From Pigoraptor chileana (taxonomy: Eukaryota; Opisthokonta; Filasterea), in assembly GCA_943704495.1 (NCBI GenBank), contig CALSCR010003175.1, positions 1-56,205 of the forward strand: DNA of 56,205 nucleotides, given 5' to 3'. The position numbers were made by a program, and so were the translations under genes. Of the stretch, positions 54,503 to 56,205 are shown piece by piece. The notes under the pieces are model-generated. The model made no database searches, was not told where the DNA came from, and saw only the letters and a program-made list of their open reading frames with translations. Every line of letters begins with the position of its first letter. Position 1 is the first letter of the stretch.

Positions 54503-56205
54503 ATGTTTCGTATCGTATTCACTCTGTTGGTCGCGACGGCCGCCTATCTTGCGGGCAACGCGCCGTGGGACCTGTCGCTCGCGCCCCTCGCACCAACAAC
54601 AGCTGCGCAACATGCCGACGCAAACGCGCACAATGCACTGGACGCACTGGATGCAGTTAATCCGTTCATTGGCGAAACGGCAGTTCCATCTCAAGCAGAG
54701 AATGACACTCCTCACGGCAGTTCCCTTGGATCAATCGAAGTGGCCAGTGGTGTTGGTGGTGACTCGCTACACGCGTACGTGCATGGAGATGACGCATCTG
54801 CCACTCTTTCTCAGCCCGTTGTAAACGTTGAAAAGGCAATCAAGGTGGCGCCACCTTCGTCTTCAAATGGAGACGACAGTACTGGCAAGGAGTCCCCTGT
54901 TGTCGAACGAGATGCGGCGTCAAAGAAGGCGCCAATGAAGGATGGCGAAGGAGAACAGTGCAGCGCTCGCGCGAGCCCTGCCGACCCGCCGCGAAGGCCA
55001 GGCCAGTCTGGCCCGCTTGACGAAGGCATGAAGGGCTTCCTTGCGTGGTTCAAGACGGTTGCAGGCGGTGAGCACTCTGCGTCGCCCTTGTCTTGTCCGT
55101 TGTGCGGCTGGCTAAGTGAGGATGATAGTGATAGCAGGCTGTGAAGTAGTGCCAGGCTGTGAAGTAGTGCCAGGCTGTGATGTTATTCGCTGTTAGCGCG
55201 CTGTATGATGGTCATCTGTCATTTGCGGGGCTTAAATCCGCTCCGGCTACGTGCTTTTGGTGTAACGAGGAGACTGCTTTGCTGCCGTGCGTTGTTTGTG
55301 AGTTTTCGACGGCCACAGCTGACCCAATTCGTCTTTATGTTTGCATTGACACTATCTTTTGGTGGCGTGACAACAATGCAGCGCGAGCGAATGGTGTGAG
55401 CGTGGGCAGTTTTGGCGCATACGGCAACGGCATTCTCGCACGGCGGAACATTGATGAGGACGAGACCGTGCTCAGCGTCCCTCTCTCCAGTGTCATGTGA
55501 GTGGTGCCGCGCGGTGCAGAAAGAACAACAATTCGCTCATTTTTGTGGGATTTCAATTGTTTTTTTCGCACATACACTAGATAAGTCTTCAGCTCTGTTC
55601 CTTGAGTTGCATACAATGGGGCCTTTTTGGTGCAGGTGTGCAATGGTGCGGACCGCACGGAGGTACTTGTCCACCGCATCGGCGCAGTTAATTTCCGTTT
55701 TTCTGTCCATTGTTTGGCGTTCTCATTTTGTTTTAAACGGATTCCATTGCCTTGTGGAGCCGCCGTCGCATACACGCTGGTGCATTCATTGCAACTGATG
55801 AACATCGCCATTCCCCTCCATACGCACCCGCACACATACACACACACACATACACACACATACCCTCACACATGTATTGCACCTCCGACAATACACACAC
55901 ACACACGCACATTCACATACCACCTAACCCCACACATAACAGCTGCCGGGAGACCATTCTTGTCAAGGCTGACGGTGCGGATGCTGCTTTGTACAAGTCC
56001 ATTCGGGCGGATGCGGACTTGATTGCAGTCTTTCTGATGAAGGAAAGAGCTAAGGGTGCGCGGTCGTGGTGGGCACCGTACATCCGGGTAGGTCTGAAGA
56101 TCAGCTTTGTTTTCGCGTAATAGTCGCGTATTGTCTCTGTTGGTGCATCATATGTGCTCTGTTGGCGCATCAGATGTGCAGGCTTCGGGCGGGCAACGGG
56201 TAAAA
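54503..56205 (+). CDS. SET-domain protein (SETD3/Rubisco-LSMT-like), 5' part only
   Basis: The exons read are 54503-55067, 55382-55496 and 55943-56087; the gene continues past the right edge. Phases 1 and 2 agree. The first 20 residues (FRIVFTLLVATAAYLAG) look like a signal peptide or anchor. Then come about 150 low-complexity residues (Ala, Ser, Asp, Pro) and a helix MKGFLAWFKTVAG like the start of the LSMT-type catalytic region. Exon 2 encodes GSFGAYGNGILARRNIDEDETVLSVPLSSV, which I read in two parts (GAYGNGILARRNI, then ETVLSVP). This is the SET-N strand pair with the G-x-G-x-x-A-x-x-x-I signature. Exon 3 encodes ADLIAVFLMKERAKG and SWWAPYI, the iSET-side block. These enzymes methylate Lys or His side chains of specific proteins. 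The catalytic Tyr and the substrate-binding domain lie outside the window. A leader on a SET protein is unusual. Confidence 0.75.
55135..55180. repeat. 18-bp tandem repeat in SET-gene intron 1
   Basis: Two and a half copies of CAGGCTGTGAAGTAGTGC lie shortly after the first donor. This looks like simple local duplication. Confidence 0.85.

Overview
The window is nuclear DNA of an intron-rich eukaryote. I model about fifteen protein genes and one broken gene fragment. The best-conserved genes (ANAPC1, WDR11, SNRNP200/BRR2, VPS51, MAK16) are housekeeping genes whose spliced reading frames follow their animal counterparts closely. Two others, a protrudin (ZFYVE27) and a DALRD3, are best known from animals. 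A MetX/Met2-type acyltransferase of methionine synthesis and a BAHD acyltransferase are not animal-like. My best guess, held loosely, is a unicellular relative of animals (a holozoan, for example ichthyosporean-like). I recognised no transposon, viral element, tRNA, rRNA or CRISPR array. All exon boundaries below were read by eye from GT/AG sites, reading phase and family alignment recalled from memory; no search was run.

Layout from left to right: ANAPC1 (minus, 881-8287) diverges from DALRD3 (plus, 8826-11302). An F-box-like/leucine-rich-repeat gene (minus, 11608-13513) diverges from metX (plus, 13972-16750) across a promoter with two TCACGTGA sites. WDR11 (minus, 17175-22541) diverges from a BAHD acyltransferase (plus, 22944-24302). 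A long co-oriented block follows on the plus strand: a multi-membrane-span RBR-type ubiquitin ligase (25077-27971), MAK16 (28503-30070), ZFYVE27 (31002-32855), SNRNP200/BRR2 (33735-41379) and VPS51 (42035-45938). An intronless cysteine-rich FN3 membrane protein (minus, 46318-49482) converges on VPS51. A 2 kb gene-poor stretch with a WD40 remnant comes next, then an acyl-protein thioesterase (plus, to 52431), a secreted/anchored LRAT-domain protein (minus, 52881-53994), and the 5' part of a SET-domain gene (plus, 54503 to beyond the edge).

No operon or pathway cluster is evident. Membrane-trafficking functions recur (WDR11, VPS51, protrudin, a depalmitoylase), and RNA functions recur (BRR2, MAK16, DALRD3), but adjacency is probably chance. 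Three general features stand out. Introns are commonly filled with GT/TG microsatellite on the sense strand, often starting at the donor. Donors favour GTG over GTA at position +3 (32 of the 48 I read). CACGTG palindromes recur in the spaces between genes.
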